From the NCBI GenBank assembly GCA_913063325.1, contig CAJXYE010000029.1, positions 1 through 55,106 on the forward strand: a stretch of 55,106 nucleotides of DNA. Direction: 5' to 3'. The translations under genes and the position numbers were made by a program. Below, in pieces: positions 1 through 8,685 of the stretch. Positions within the stretch are counted from its first letter, which is position 1; each line of letters opens with the position of its first letter. The notes under the pieces are model-generated. The model was given only the letters and a program-made list of their open reading frames with translations. It had not been told where the DNA came from and made no database searches. The stretch comes from an uncultured Colwellia sp. Its GTDB lineage: Bacteria > Pseudomonadota > Gammaproteobacteria > Enterobacterales > Alteromonadaceae.

Positions 1-72
1 AAAAAGAAAATGGCAGGGCTGGACGATGAATATCGTTCAACCCTACTAGAGTCTGGGATTAAAATGCGCTAG
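1..72 (+). CDS. C-terminal end of an unidentified protein (partial)
   Basis: Frame 1 is open from the window edge to a TAG at 70-72 and encodes 23 residues ending in ESGIKMR. A terminator-like hairpin follows about 55 bp later, which fits the end of a real gene. Too little is visible to name a family. The reading frame could also be chance, since only 23 codons are seen. Confidence 0.4.
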   Translation, partial: KKKMAGLDDEYRSTLLESGIKMR

Positions 73-126
73 CCGTGATCCAAAGGCACTTTCCATACGG
101 TATTTCTCATTATTTTTTAGGCACAA

Positions 127-150
127 AAAACCAGCTTAATAGCTGGTTTT
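127..150. terminator. Bidirectional rho-independent terminator
   Basis: AAAACCAGCT and AGCTGGTTTT form a perfect 10-bp stem around a TAAT loop, with A and T runs at either side. It lies between the partial plus-strand gene and the minus-strand M50 protease gene and can serve both. Confidence 0.75.
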
Positions 151-202
151 GATTAATACTTATCTACAAAGATTACATACTCTGCAAACGATGACCGCTA
201 GA

Positions 203-1330
203 CTAACTAGCCAATATTTTAAGTGGCAGAGACAAAGCGTCATTAGCCGTTTGGCCAACAAACCAAATGATGGCACTTAAGCCACCGACGGTAACCACAT
301 ACCACAAGGCTGATACGATTTGTGCATAACGATTGAGCGGTAATAAGTCACTTAAATGTCGACGTTTATATTCAAAGAATATTTCAATGCTACCAATAGC
401 CAGTAAAAAACCTAATAGCGCTAAACCAAAGTGATAACTAAGATACACACCTAATACTGCACCTAATACACATGCGACCAAGCCCACTTTAGAGTTGATT
501 GAAAAGGCGATACTTTTAAGCACATGTCCGCCATCTAAAGGTAATACCGGTAACATATTAAATAAATTGAGCAGCGCATTAAATACCGCTAAACCGGCGA
601 GTATTTCTATATCGGTAAGCCAATACCCCACTAAACAGGCGAGAGATAATATCAAGCCAAAGAAGGGCCCCATAATTGAAATAACAATATCTTGCCAGCG
701 AGTATTAATTTTGTCATCACTAAGCGCTAGGCCGCCAACAAAGGGAATTAAATATATGCCTTTCGTTTTCAAACCAAAGTATTTCATTGCTTTGATATGA
801 CCGTATTCATGAAAGACCAGACAAAGGATAAGTGCAATGGCAAATTCAATAGAAAACAACCAGCTATAAGCCGCTAAACTGCCTGCAGCAAATAAAACTT
901 TAATTACTTTGGCACTTTTTAATAACTTTAAACCAAGTCCTGCCATGCCAATGAAACTAAACTTCATTGGTTGTCTTTCGTGTTCTCCTATTTGTCTCTG
1001 CTCGATATCTTTTTCGTTGAGAGTATTTTCGTGTAAAAGCTGGTCATTGATTAATAGTTGAAACTGTAAATCAAAAGGTTGCCATTGCAATGAGCCATTA
1101 AGTTCAACGTGTAATTCCCCCTGCTCACCTTCTCCTGCTTCGGTTTGCCCTTCCTGCTCAGTTCTTAGGGTAAATTTATGAATAAACTCTTTATGAGTGG
1201 AATCCTCACTGTCAGCACTGGCATCTATTTGCGAGACACATTGCTCTCCCCAAAATAATTGTTGCCAGCCTGCCATTGAGCCTTCTAATCGTAGTGTTTT
1301 GCCTAAACACTCTATTTCTAATAAATGCAC
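203..1330 (-). CDS. M50 family (site-2 protease-like) zinc metallopeptidase
   Basis: A 375-residue membrane protein. Residues 1-125 form a hydrophilic, Glu-rich N-terminal region. From about 130 onward there are repeated hydrophobic segments. The zinc motif HEYGH is at 174-178 inside a membrane segment, and the third ligand motif LPLDGGH (Asp near 266) follows NALLNLFN, as in M50 peptidases that cut substrates within or near the membrane. The start codon is GTG (GTGCATTTA) with a GAGAG sequence upstream; no in-frame ATG lies close by. A terminator separates it from the upstream EamA gene, so it is probably transcribed alone. The substrate is unknown. The soluble N-terminal region has no family I recognise. 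The protease assignment is secure from the motifs. Confidence 0.9.
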   Translation of the reverse strand: MHLLEIECLGKTLRLEGSMAGWQQLFWGEQCVSQIDASADSEDSTHKEFIHKFTLRTEQEGQTEAGEGEQGELHVELNGSLQWQPFDLQFQLLINDQLLHENTLNEKDIEQRQIGEHERQPMKFSFIGMAGLGLKLLKSAKVIKVLFAAGSLAAYSWLFSIEFAIALILCLVFHEYGHIKAMKYFGLKTKGIYLIPFVGGLALSDDKINTRWQDIVISIMGPFFGLILSLACLVGYWLTDIEILAGLAVFNALLNLFNMLPVLPLDGGHVLKSIAFSINSKVGLVACVLGAVLGVYLSYHFGLALLGFLLAIGSIEIFFEYKRRHLSDLLPLNRYAQIVSALWYVVTVGGLSAIIWFVGQTANDALSLPLKILAS

Positions 1331-1359
1331 GTCATACTCTCTGATATTAAATACGCAAA

Positions 1360-1404
1360 AAACCTTGCCCGATTATCGCTATATTTAACGATGCGGCAAG
1401 GTTT
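1360..1404 (-). terminator. Terminator of the EamA transporter gene
   Basis: AAACCTTGCC (1360-1369) pairs with GGCAAGGTTT (1395-1404). Read on the minus strand, the stem is followed by a run of six T. It lies just past the stop of the minus-strand transporter gene. Confidence 0.7.
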
Positions 1405-1449
1405 ATCGACAAAAAATTAATACCTTTGTTATTAGCTTGGTTGTTAGTC

Positions 1450-2370
1450 TTATGGTCGAAGCTTAAGGTTAAGTCTTATCGCTGATTTACATTGATGTAA
1501 ATACTCTTTCAATTTATCCATTTTGACCAATCCAATAATGAGACCCGCAATCACTAATAAACAAGCGATTGCTTTCACAAGCCCTATTTGCTCTTGGTAA
1601 AAAATGGCACTACCCAACAAGCCAAAAATTGGCACCAATAAGGTTAACGGAGCTACCGTACTTAATGGGTATTTAACTAATAAGCGATTCCATACCCAGT
1701 AACCAAATAAGGTCACAGGGTAGGCTTGAAATAACACAGAGAAAATAACAGAGCTATTAAAAAGTGAGTTCAATGTCATTATTTTTTCAGGATCACTTTG
1801 TAAAAAAACCAGCATAAATAAAGGTAACGGGGCAAATAACATACCCCAAATGCTAAAGGCAAAGATTTCTTTTGTGCCTGCTCTTTTGACAATAATACTA
1901 GTAATACTCCAAGACAAAGAGGCTATCAAAATAAGTATTAAGCCTAACTTTGTCACTGAGCCATCGGTTACTGAAACACTTAAAGCCAAGCCCATAATTG
2001 CGACAATGCTACCAATAATTTTTATAGGAGAAATATTTTCTTTAAATAAGAAATAGCCGACTAACAAACTGATAACAACATTCATCTGCAATAATACCGA
2101 AGCCATACCAGCAGAAAGTCCTGCCTGGATTGACCAACTACCCATACCCCAAACACCAATGGCAAAAATCAATCCATAGCCCATTAGGTAGCGCCACTTC
2201 ACCAGTGGTCGCTTAACAAAAAACACCGCAGGAATAACAGCTAGACTAAAACGCAATGCGGTAAGCAACAAAGGATCAATTTCATTAACACCAAGTTTGA
2301 TCACCGAAAAATTCAGTCCCCAAATTATCATCACAAAAATACCCAGTAGTAGATCTCTATTATTCATCAT
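1450..2370 (-). CDS. EamA/DMT-family exporter
   Basis: A 306-residue protein with about ten hydrophobic segments arranged as two EamA repeats: the first begins at LLLGIFVMIIWGLNFSVIK, the second near LILIASLSWSITSIIVKRA. This is the drug/metabolite transporter superfamily in the inner membrane, whose bacterial members often export amino acids or related metabolites. The length is typical. An AGGATTA ribosome site precedes tandem ATG codons, so the first or second Met is the start. The gene is divergent from a MocR-type regulator (starts 195 bp apart), a common pairing in which the regulator controls the exporter. The substrate cannot be read from the sequence. Confidence 0.9.
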   Translation of the reverse strand: MMNNRDLLLGIFVMIIWGLNFSVIKLGVNEIDPLLLTALRFSLAVIPAVFFVKRPLVKWRYLMGYGLIFAIGVWGMGSWSIQAGLSAGMASVLLQMNVVISLLVGYFLFKENISPIKIIGSIVAIMGLALSVSVTDGSVTKLGLILILIASLSWSITSIIVKRAGTKEIFAFSIWGMLFAPLPLFMLVFLQSDPEKIMTLNSLFNSSVIFSVLFQAYPVTLFGYWVWNRLLVKYPLSTVAPLTLLVPIFGLLGSAIFYQEQIGLVKAIACLLVIAGLIIGLVKMDKLKEYLHQCKSAIRLNLKLRP

Positions 2371-2446
2371 TAATCCTTTTATTGTCTTTCTTTGAGTTTT
2401 TATTACTTAAAGCACTATTATTGATGAAAAACAAAAAGAGAACAGA

Positions 2447-2478
2447 TACAATTTATTAAACTTAAAAGGGTACAATTT
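2447..2478. promoter_or_regulatory. Candidate MocR operator: direct repeat TACAATTT
   Basis: TACAATTT occurs at 2447-2454 and again at 2471-2478, 24 bp apart on the same strand, in the AT-rich divergent region between the EamA gene and the MocR-type regulator. Regulators of the MocR family often bind paired direct repeats. The assignment is an inference from position and repetition only. Confidence 0.35.
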
Positions 2479-2565
2479 TGTATTATTTATTGTCACGCTT
2501 AAAAAAGTGACTGAATGAAAGTAACAATGAATGCTTTAGTTTAAATTGATAAGGTGAACGAAAAG

Positions 2566-4005
2566 ATGAGATATATTGATCTCGCTGAAATGTGTATCAC
2601 AGATATCAGCAGTGGAAAACTAGTGCAAAATAGCCGTATGCCATCCTTAAGAAACTTTCGGCAACAACACTTAATCAGCATGACCACGGCACTAAACTGT
2701 TACCAGCATCTTGAATCATTCGGTTGGATAGTTGCTAAACCACAATCGGGGTATTTTGTTTGCGGGCAACGAACCCTTAATGAAAAGCCTGAACTCGTTG
2801 CGTTTAAAAGTATTATGACGGATCCAAAGTTACCCGCGGTGGAAAATCACTCTCTATTTAATCATTCAATTAATAAAGATATCGTTGGCCCACTGGGTGT
2901 TGCACGTATCTCTGCAGACTTTATCCCGCTAGATAAATTGCAACACAGTTTTCGTCGAGCACTCAAAAGGCAAGGCAGTAATATTAGTTTTTATCCTGAT
3001 GTGCAGGGTGAGAAAATACTGAGAGATACGCTGAGCAGCCACTTTAAAAGTTATGACTTTCATATACCCAGTGATGAATTATTGATTACTAATGGCTGTA
3101 TGGATGCCATTCGAACCGCCATAGAAATATGCACTGACATTGGCGATGCTGTCGCTATAAGCTCCCCTTGTTTTAATGGCTTATTAGACATGTTGGCGGC
3201 ACTTGGTCGTAAAGTTGTCGAAATTCCGTCAACAGAGCAAGGCATTGATCTTGTCCAACTTGAACAACATATGAAGAGTAAGCAGATTAAAGCCGGTTTG
3301 TTTTGCACTTCTCATATGAATCCCCAAGGTATTTCTATGACGGCATTACAAAAGCAGCACTTAGTAAAACTTGCACAGACCTACAAAATACCGATTATAG
3401 AAGATGATGTTTATATTGAATTGGCGCACAGTAAAGTCATGCCCTTGCCTGCCAAACATTGGGATAAACAAGGCTATATTTTATGGTGTGGCTCAGCTTC
3501 AAAAACAATTGCAGCCGGTTATAGACTAGGCTGGTGCTGGCCGGGTCGTTTTTCCGAGCAATATTTACAAAAGCGAAAGTACTGTAATCAAGGCGTGTCT
3601 TCTCCTGTGCAACTTGCCCTAGCTGACTTTATTAGTAATGGTGATTATTCAAAACATCTAAAAAAATTGCGTGTAGCGATGCAACAGCATACCTTGAGTT
3701 ATCAGAATTACTTAACAAAGAACTTACCTGTTGCCAGTAAGATTAGCTCACCTTCTGGTGGTTTTGTTTTATGGGTTCAGGTGCCTAATTTAAATGGCCG
3801 TAAACTGCTTGAGCAAGCTAATAAAATCAATATTGATATTCGCATTGGTGAGCAATTTAGTACCCGTGATATGTATCAAGATTATTTTAGGTTAAATACT
3901 GGCTTTACCATAACTGAGGCTAATGATACGGACAATCAAGAAGAAGTTGATAAACAACTTAATAAGTTGATGGCGTTGGTTAAAGTGGCAACTGAAATAA
4001 TATAG
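2566..4005 (+). CDS. MocR-type transcriptional regulator (GntR winged helix plus aminotransferase-like domain)
   Basis: From the ATG at 2566 the protein has 479 residues. A GTG 12 bp upstream (2554) is in frame, but AAGGTG at 2551-2556 is well placed as the ribosome site for the ATG, so I prefer the ATG. Residues 1-70 form a GntR-type winged helix (MPSLRNFRQQ, then a region ending in PQSGYFVCG). The rest is a fold-type I aminotransferase-like domain: YPDVQGEKILRD, ITNGCMDAIRTA, IIEDDVYIE, and the lysine of SASKTIAAGYRLGW (about residue 313), which would hold pyridoxal phosphate. Such proteins are usually PLP-sensing regulators rather than enzymes. The divergent EamA exporter is the likely target. 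Confidence 0.92.
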   Translation: MRYIDLAEMCITDISSGKLVQNSRMPSLRNFRQQHLISMTTALNCYQHLESFGWIVAKPQSGYFVCGQRTLNEKPELVAFKSIMTDPKLPAVENHSLFNHSINKDIVGPLGVARISADFIPLDKLQHSFRRALKRQGSNISFYPDVQGEKILRDTLSSHFKSYDFHIPSDELLITNGCMDAIRTAIEICTDIGDAVAISSPCFNGLLDMLAALGRKVVEIPSTEQGIDLVQLEQHMKSKQIKAGLFCTSHMNPQGISMTALQKQHLVKLAQTYKIPIIEDDVYIELAHSKVMPLPAKHWDKQGYILWCGSASKTIAAGYRLGWCWPGRFSEQYLQKRKYCNQGVSSPVQLALADFISNGDYSKHLKKLRVAMQQHTLSYQNYLTKNLPVASKISSPSGGFVLWVQVPNLNGRKLLEQANKINIDIRIGEQFSTRDMYQDYFRLNTGFTITEANDTDNQEEVDKQLNKLMALVKVATEII

Positions 4006-4033
4006 CTAGACCACAAACAAACAAACACCAAAA

Positions 4034-4056
4034 GCAGTCATTGATGTAATGGCTGC
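4034..4056 (-). terminator. Terminator after the CurA-like oxidoreductase gene
   Basis: GCAGTCATT and AATGGCTGC form a 9-bp stem with one G-T pair around GATGT. Read on the minus strand it is followed by TTTT. It sits 22 bp past the stop of the minus-strand oxidoreductase gene. Confidence 0.6.
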
Positions 4057-4077
4057 CCTTGGTACTTTTAGCGCTAT

Positions 4078-5121
4078 TTACGCAATATTATCGGGTCCAA
4101 CACGTACAACTAACTTACCGAAGTTTTCACCTTTCAATAAACCAATAAAAGCATCTACCGTATTTTCGAGTCCTTCAACTCTATGCTCTTTGTACTTTAT
4201 CTCACCGGCCATTAACCATTTCACCATTTCTTCGCTAAATTCGTTGTAACGATGGCCATAATCATCAAAAACAATAAACCCCTGCATTTTTATACGCTTA
4301 ACTAATAAGGTGCCCATGAGTAAAGACAATCTATCAGGACCCTTAGGTAATTCTGTAGCGTTGTACTGAGAAATAAGACCACATAAAGGTACACGGGCAC
4401 AGCTATTTAATAATGGCATAACCGCATCAAAGACTTTACCGCCAACATTTTCAAAATAAACATCAATGCCTGATGTGCAAACTGCTGCTAATTGCTCCGC
4501 TAAATCATCACTTTTATGATCTAAACAATAGTCAAAGCCTAACGTTTCAACAGCGTAATTACATTTGGTCTCGCCACCGGCAATGCCTATCACTTTGCAG
4601 CCTTTTAATTTGGCAATTTGGCCAACTAAGCTACCTACAGCACCCGTTGCAGCAGCAACTACTACGGTTTCACCCGCTTTTGGCTGTCCAATATCAAGCA
4701 AGCCCATATATGCAGTTAATCCAGGCATACCTAATACGCCTAATGTATGCGAAGGGTTAGCCATATTGCTATCAAGTTTAAGTAATTCATTGCCATTAAT
4801 AACGCTGTAATCTTGCCAGCCACCAAAAGCGACAACCCAATCACCTTTGTTATAATCACTATGGTTTGATTCTTCTACTCGACAGACACTGCCACCAACC
4901 ATTACCTCATTTAGAGCAACAGGATCAGCATAAGATTTAGCATCATTCATTCGCCCGCGCATGTAAGGGTCAAGTGAAAGAAAAACAGTTCGAAGTAATA
5001 CTTCATCGGCTTTAGGTGTCGGTTTTTCGCTATTTACAAGAGTAAAGTTTTCAGCTGTTGGCGCGCCAAAAGGTCTTGATGCCAAAACCATTTGGCGATT
5101 TATATCAGTTGTTTGAGTCAT
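4078..5121 (-). CDS. NADP-dependent zinc-free medium-chain oxidoreductase (CurA-like)
   Basis: A 347-residue medium-chain dehydrogenase/reductase of the leukotriene B4 dehydrogenase / curcumin reductase type. These enzymes use NADPH to reduce the double bond of alpha,beta-unsaturated ketones and aldehydes in the cytoplasm. Visible marks are SLDPYMRGRM near the N-terminus, the nucleotide-binding stretch AAATGAVGSLVGQIAK (glycine-rich loop after a beta strand), YFENVGGKVFDAV, and KMQGFIVFDDY near the C-terminus. The cysteine and histidine zinc ligands of classical alcohol dehydrogenases are absent, as expected. It is the last gene of a minus-strand set after a DJ-1 protein and an iron-type alcohol dehydrogenase, which together suggest handling of reactive carbonyls. 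The physiological substrate is not known. Confidence 0.9.
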   Translation of the reverse strand: MTQTTDINRQMVLASRPFGAPTAENFTLVNSEKPTPKADEVLLRTVFLSLDPYMRGRMNDAKSYADPVALNEVMVGGSVCRVEESNHSDYNKGDWVVAFGGWQDYSVINGNELLKLDSNMANPSHTLGVLGMPGLTAYMGLLDIGQPKAGETVVVAAATGAVGSLVGQIAKLKGCKVIGIAGGETKCNYAVETLGFDYCLDHKSDDLAEQLAAVCTSGIDVYFENVGGKVFDAVMPLLNSCARVPLCGLISQYNATELPKGPDRLSLLMGTLLVKRIKMQGFIVFDDYGHRYNEFSEEMVKWLMAGEIKYKEHRVEGLENTVDAFIGLLKGENFGKLVVRVGPDNIA

Positions 5122-5249
5122 GTTTGTTCCTAGTGTAGAGAGGTATCAAGAAAGAGCTAAGGTAAAAGTCATGTCGAGAGCTATTTAGAAAATAGTCAGC
5201 GTGAGAATCGTTTAAAATAATGCACACGCCACTTATGCTGGCATTATAA

Positions 5250-6431
5250 TTACAATGCTTGAGTTAAGAGCTCACGGCTAATTTCTAAGGTAATATCGCT
5301 ATGTTCGCCCAATGCCGTCATACCGTGTTGCCCTAATCGTTCAATTAATAAATCAATATCTTTGTTAGCAAGATCTACATCAGATAAACGTGTTGGTACT
5401 TGCATTGTTTCGAAAAACTCTTCAGTAAGACGGATAGCTTTATCAATACGTGTGTTTTCATCACCTTCAGTTATTCGCCAAACGCGTGCTGCGTATTGGA
5501 GTAACTTTTCACGTTTTTGCCCTTTACGCACTTTCATTACTGCAGGTAATACAATAGATAAGGTACGTGCGTGATCAATACCAAAAGCACCAGTAAGTTC
5601 ATGACCTATCATATGCGTTGACCAATCTTGAGGTACACCTGCTCCGATAAGACCATTTAACGCCATCGTTGCCGACCACATGATATTGGCTCTAACTTCT
5701 AAGTTTTCTTTAGTCTCTGGTAATAAGGCTTTAGGTCCTTCTTCAATTAAGGTTTGTAATAAACCTTCACTGAACCTGTCTTGCACTTTGCCATTTACGC
5801 TGTAAGTTAAATATTGCTCAATGGTATGAACAAAAGCATCAACCACGCCATTACTGATTTGACGATCTGATAGTGACAAGGTCACACTCGGGTCTAACAC
5901 AGCAAATAATGGACGAACCAGAGGGCTTGAAAAAGGCAACTTAATACCATCACGAGTTACCACCGAATTACCATTACTTTCAGAGCCTGTCGCTGGTAAT
6001 GTTAATACTGCACCAATCGGCAATGCTTTGGTTATCACTTGCTGTTTAGCAAGAATATCCCAAGGATCACTTCCGGCATTAATGCCTTCATCATTACCTT
6101 CGTAAAGCGCCGCTGCGGCAATAAATTTAGCACCATCAACAACAGAGCCGCCACCCACAGCGAGCAAATAATCAATATTCTCGCGTTTGATTATCTCTTG
6201 TGCTTTCATCAAGGTGTCATACGTTGGATTTGGTTCGATACCTGAAAATTCAAAAAAAGTATGTTCACTAAGGGCATCTATCACTTGTTTATAAACGCCA
6301 TTACCTTTAATTGAACCGCCGCCATAAACCAATAATACTCTTGCATCTAAAGGAACTTCTTTTGAAATTACACTAATTTGTCCCTCACCAAAATGAATCT
6401 TTGTCGGGTTTTGAAAATTAAAATTTAACAT
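5250..6431 (-). CDS. Iron-containing alcohol dehydrogenase, YqhD/BdhA-like
   Basis: A 393-residue group III (iron-type) alcohol dehydrogenase of the YqhD subgroup, which reduces aldehydes with NADPH. The N-terminus NFNFQNPTKIHFGEG is typical. The glycine-rich cofactor region AVGGGSVVDGAKF is at about residues 91-103. The four metal ligands appear as D198 and H202 (VDAFVHTIEQY), H273 (STHMIGHELT) and H287 (GIDHART), with the spacing seen in YqhD. It follows the DJ-1 gene by 96 bp and precedes the CurA-like gene by 128 bp, all on the minus strand, so an operon is likely. E. coli YqhD detoxifies peroxidation-derived and other short aldehydes; a similar job here is an inference. Confidence 0.92.
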   Translation of the reverse strand: MLNFNFQNPTKIHFGEGQISVISKEVPLDARVLLVYGGGSIKGNGVYKQVIDALSEHTFFEFSGIEPNPTYDTLMKAQEIIKRENIDYLLAVGGGSVVDGAKFIAAAALYEGNDEGINAGSDPWDILAKQQVITKALPIGAVLTLPATGSESNGNSVVTRDGIKLPFSSPLVRPLFAVLDPSVTLSLSDRQISNGVVDAFVHTIEQYLTYSVNGKVQDRFSEGLLQTLIEEGPKALLPETKENLEVRANIMWSATMALNGLIGAGVPQDWSTHMIGHELTGAFGIDHARTLSIVLPAVMKVRKGQKREKLLQYAARVWRITEGDENTRIDKAIRLTEEFFETMQVPTRLSDVDLANKDIDLLIERLGQHGMTALGEHSDITLEISRELLTQAL

Positions 6432-6527
6432 ATTTAGTCCTGAATTTTTCTATAACAAATTTACTGAGCAGCTTAGCTAAACGGCTAACTAAGCGAATCA
6501 ACTACGTGGCATAGCTACATAGAATAA

Positions 6528-7220
6528 TTAAGCTGAAATATAAGTTAGTAATTTTTCAGCAGCTAATGCTGAGCTTGCTGGGTTTTGACCGGTAATAATA
6601 AGACCATCTTGTACTGCAAAGGCATGCCAGTCTTCTGCTTTTTGATATTCGCCGCCACGTTTAATAAGTTCGTCTTCAAGTAAGAAAGGTACCACTTCAG
6701 TTAATTGAACCGCTTCTTCTTCGCTGTTAGTAAAACCAGTTACCGCTTTGCCTTTAATCGCAAAATCACCTGAAGCTTGTTTTACATTTAATAAAGCAGC
6801 GCTAGCATGACAAACGGTGGCAACAGCTTTTCCTGCATTAAGAAAACTTTCAATTAAAGTGATTGAGTCAGTATTATCGGTAAGATCCCATAATGGACCA
6901 TGGCCACCCGGGTAAAATACGCCATCAAAATCACTTTCGTTAAGTGAAGATAGCTGTACTGTATTAGTTATTTTAGCTTGTGCTGCAGCATCACTGTCAT
7001 AACGTGTCGTCGCAGCAGTTTGGAAATCTTCTAGGGTACTTGTTGGATCAATAGGTGCTTGTCCACCTTTAGGTGTTGCTAAGGTTACTTCAACACCTGC
7101 ATCGATGAAAGCGTAATAAGGGGCGGCAAATTCTTCAACCCAAAAACCAGTTTTTTGGCCTGTATTACCAAGCTCATCATGTGAAGTAAGTACCATCAAT
7201 ATTTTTTTAGTCATTATCAT
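6528..7220 (-). CDS. DJ-1/PfpI family protein (cytoplasmic, HchA/Hsp31-like)
   Basis: A 230-residue single-domain class I glutamine amidotransferase-like protein. The nucleophile elbow ATVCHASAALL places Cys137 next to His138, and FYPGGHGPLWDL and GFWVEEFAAPY match the Hsp31-type subgroup, in which a Cys-His-acid set is used. Members have been reported as chaperones, glyoxalases or deglycases acting on methylglyoxal-type damage. No signal peptide is visible, unlike the second DJ-1 protein in the window (25742-26887). There are two possible starts (ATG ATA ATG); the second would give 228 residues. It heads the minus-strand set with two carbonyl-reducing enzymes and faces a LysR gene, so the four probably form one response unit. 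Confidence 0.88.
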   Translation of the reverse strand: MIMTKKILMVLTSHDELGNTGQKTGFWVEEFAAPYYAFIDAGVEVTLATPKGGQAPIDPTSTLEDFQTAATTRYDSDAAAQAKITNTVQLSSLNESDFDGVFYPGGHGPLWDLTDNTDSITLIESFLNAGKAVATVCHASAALLNVKQASGDFAIKGKAVTGFTNSEEEAVQLTEVVPFLLEDELIKRGGEYQKAEDWHAFAVQDGLIITGQNPASSALAAEKLLTYISA

Positions 7221-7375
7221 TCATCCATTTATTTAACTGTTTAGAAGTAAGGTAAGTGTGTGTTCATATTCGTTATCATTTTCAATAAAGCTAGTATATG
7301 CCTAAGCCCACAGGTGAACAATGCAGATAAAACTGACAACATTGTATTAATTATTGATACAATAAACTCTCACAA

Positions 7376-7639
7376 ATACCCAAGCCACCTCAAAATGCAG
7401 GATTCAGCTGGAATTAGAAACGCCTTTAGGCGAGGCATTCATTGAAGATAATAGTTATTCTATTGTCGAAATCAATAACGATGTATAAAGCGTTTCTAAA
7501 CCAGCCATTGTGGGACGTCTGATCAAATCACGTTCATCGTTCTGTAGTTCATTAAGGGAACAACCATTAATGAAATACACGCCTTGATCATGAATTGATC
7601 AGGCGTCCTGAAACGAGCATTTTGAAGTCGCTTGGGTAT
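7376..7639. repeat. MITE-like element 1 with 23-bp terminal inverted repeats
   Basis: The ends ATACCCAAGCCACCTCAAAA... (7376-7398) and its inverted partner (7617-7639) match at 21 of 23 positions. Inside, TTAGAAACGC (7414-7423) pairs exactly with GCGTTTCTAA (7490-7499) and encloses a core with AGTTATTC and CGAAATCAATAACG. A second hairpin follows around ACGCC and GGCGT (about 7577-7605). No protein is encoded. The internal plan matches elements at 8686-8997 and 46233-46499. The rest of the 7221-7664 intergenic region holds the divergent promoters of the DJ-1 and LysR genes; the element ends 25 bp before the LysR ATG. Confidence 0.8.
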
Positions 7640-7664
7640 ATATTTCTGATGACTAGGTAGTGTT

Positions 7665-8576
7665 ATGAATGTTTCATTTGAACGGCTCAAAAGTATGGTC
7701 GTTTTTGCGCAAGTTATCGAACAAGGCAGTTTAAGCGCTGCGGCAAAACATTTAGGGCTCTCGCGAGCGGTTGTGAGTTATCACCTGAAAAAACTTGAAG
7801 CACAACTTGAGGTAAAATTGCTTAACCGCTCTACCCGCTCTATTAGCCTAACAGAAGCTGGTCAAGCCTATTATGAGCGCTGTCGCGTTATTGCCGAGCA
7901 AGCCAGTGCCGCCAATCAACAAATAGAGAATTTTAAAAGTGAACCTGTAGGATTACTTAAAATTACCTGCCCGGTAAATGTTGGTTTGCAGACGGTGGTG
8001 CCAGCTCTCAATGAGTTTAAGAAAATTTATCCTAAAATTGAGCTTGATGTCATGCTCACTGACGAAGTCGTCAATATCATGAAAGAAGGCATCGATTTAG
8101 CAATCCGCGGAGCACCATTGCCTGACTCTGGTTTACAAGCAAGTAAACTTGCCACACTAACCACTTGTCTTTGTGGGGCACCTGAATATTTTACTCAATA
8201 TGGTCGGCCAACTAAACCAGCCGATTTAGCTGATCACCAATGGGTGATCTATAAACTGACATCAGGGGTATTAACGTTAAAGAAAGGTAGTCGCTCATTT
8301 AGTATTGCCACCAAAGGAAGCATTAGTACTAATAATGCCGCGGCACGCACCGCATTTGTTGAAGCTGGGCATGGTTTAGCACGCATCCCTACTTACGATG
8401 CCTGGCCAAAAATTCAGGATGGTAGCTTAGAAACAGTACTTGATGATTACACCTTTAACGATATCAATGTTTATGGGGTTTTCCCGCCAGGTACTGCCAA
8501 TTCTAAAAAGCTCAGATTACTGCTTAACTTTTTGAAAGAATACTTCACCAGCCAAATAAGTGTAAAGATCTCCTAG
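7665..8576 (+). CDS. LysR-family transcriptional regulator
   Basis: A 303-residue LysR regulator. Residues 5-65 form the N-terminal winged helix (FAQVIEQGSLSAAAKHLGLS, then SRAVVSYHLKKLEAQL and LLNRSTRSISLTEAG). The substrate-binding domain follows (PVGLLKITCPVNVGLQTVVP, then IDLAIRGAPLPDSGL). The length is typical and it resembles the CrgA/DsdC-like branch with the LLKITCPV motif. AGGTAG upstream of the ATG can serve as ribosome site. It is divergent from the DJ-1/YqhD/CurA-like set, the usual layout for a LysR regulator and its targets. A repeat element sits directly upstream of the start, so its promoter is either inside that element or has been displaced. Confidence 0.93.
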   Translation: MNVSFERLKSMVVFAQVIEQGSLSAAAKHLGLSRAVVSYHLKKLEAQLEVKLLNRSTRSISLTEAGQAYYERCRVIAEQASAANQQIENFKSEPVGLLKITCPVNVGLQTVVPALNEFKKIYPKIELDVMLTDEVVNIMKEGIDLAIRGAPLPDSGLQASKLATLTTCLCGAPEYFTQYGRPTKPADLADHQWVIYKLTSGVLTLKKGSRSFSIATKGSISTNNAAARTAFVEAGHGLARIPTYDAWPKIQDGSLETVLDDYTFNDINVYGVFPPGTANSKKLRLLLNFLKEYFTSQISVKIS

Positions 8577-8685
8577 GTCACTAAGATAGCTTTCATATTT
8601 TTGGCTATTAAAATAAAGTTAACAACATGCACAAAGCGGGAGCTAGAAGTGACAATATTGGTACATTTCAAGTAGCACGTATATT

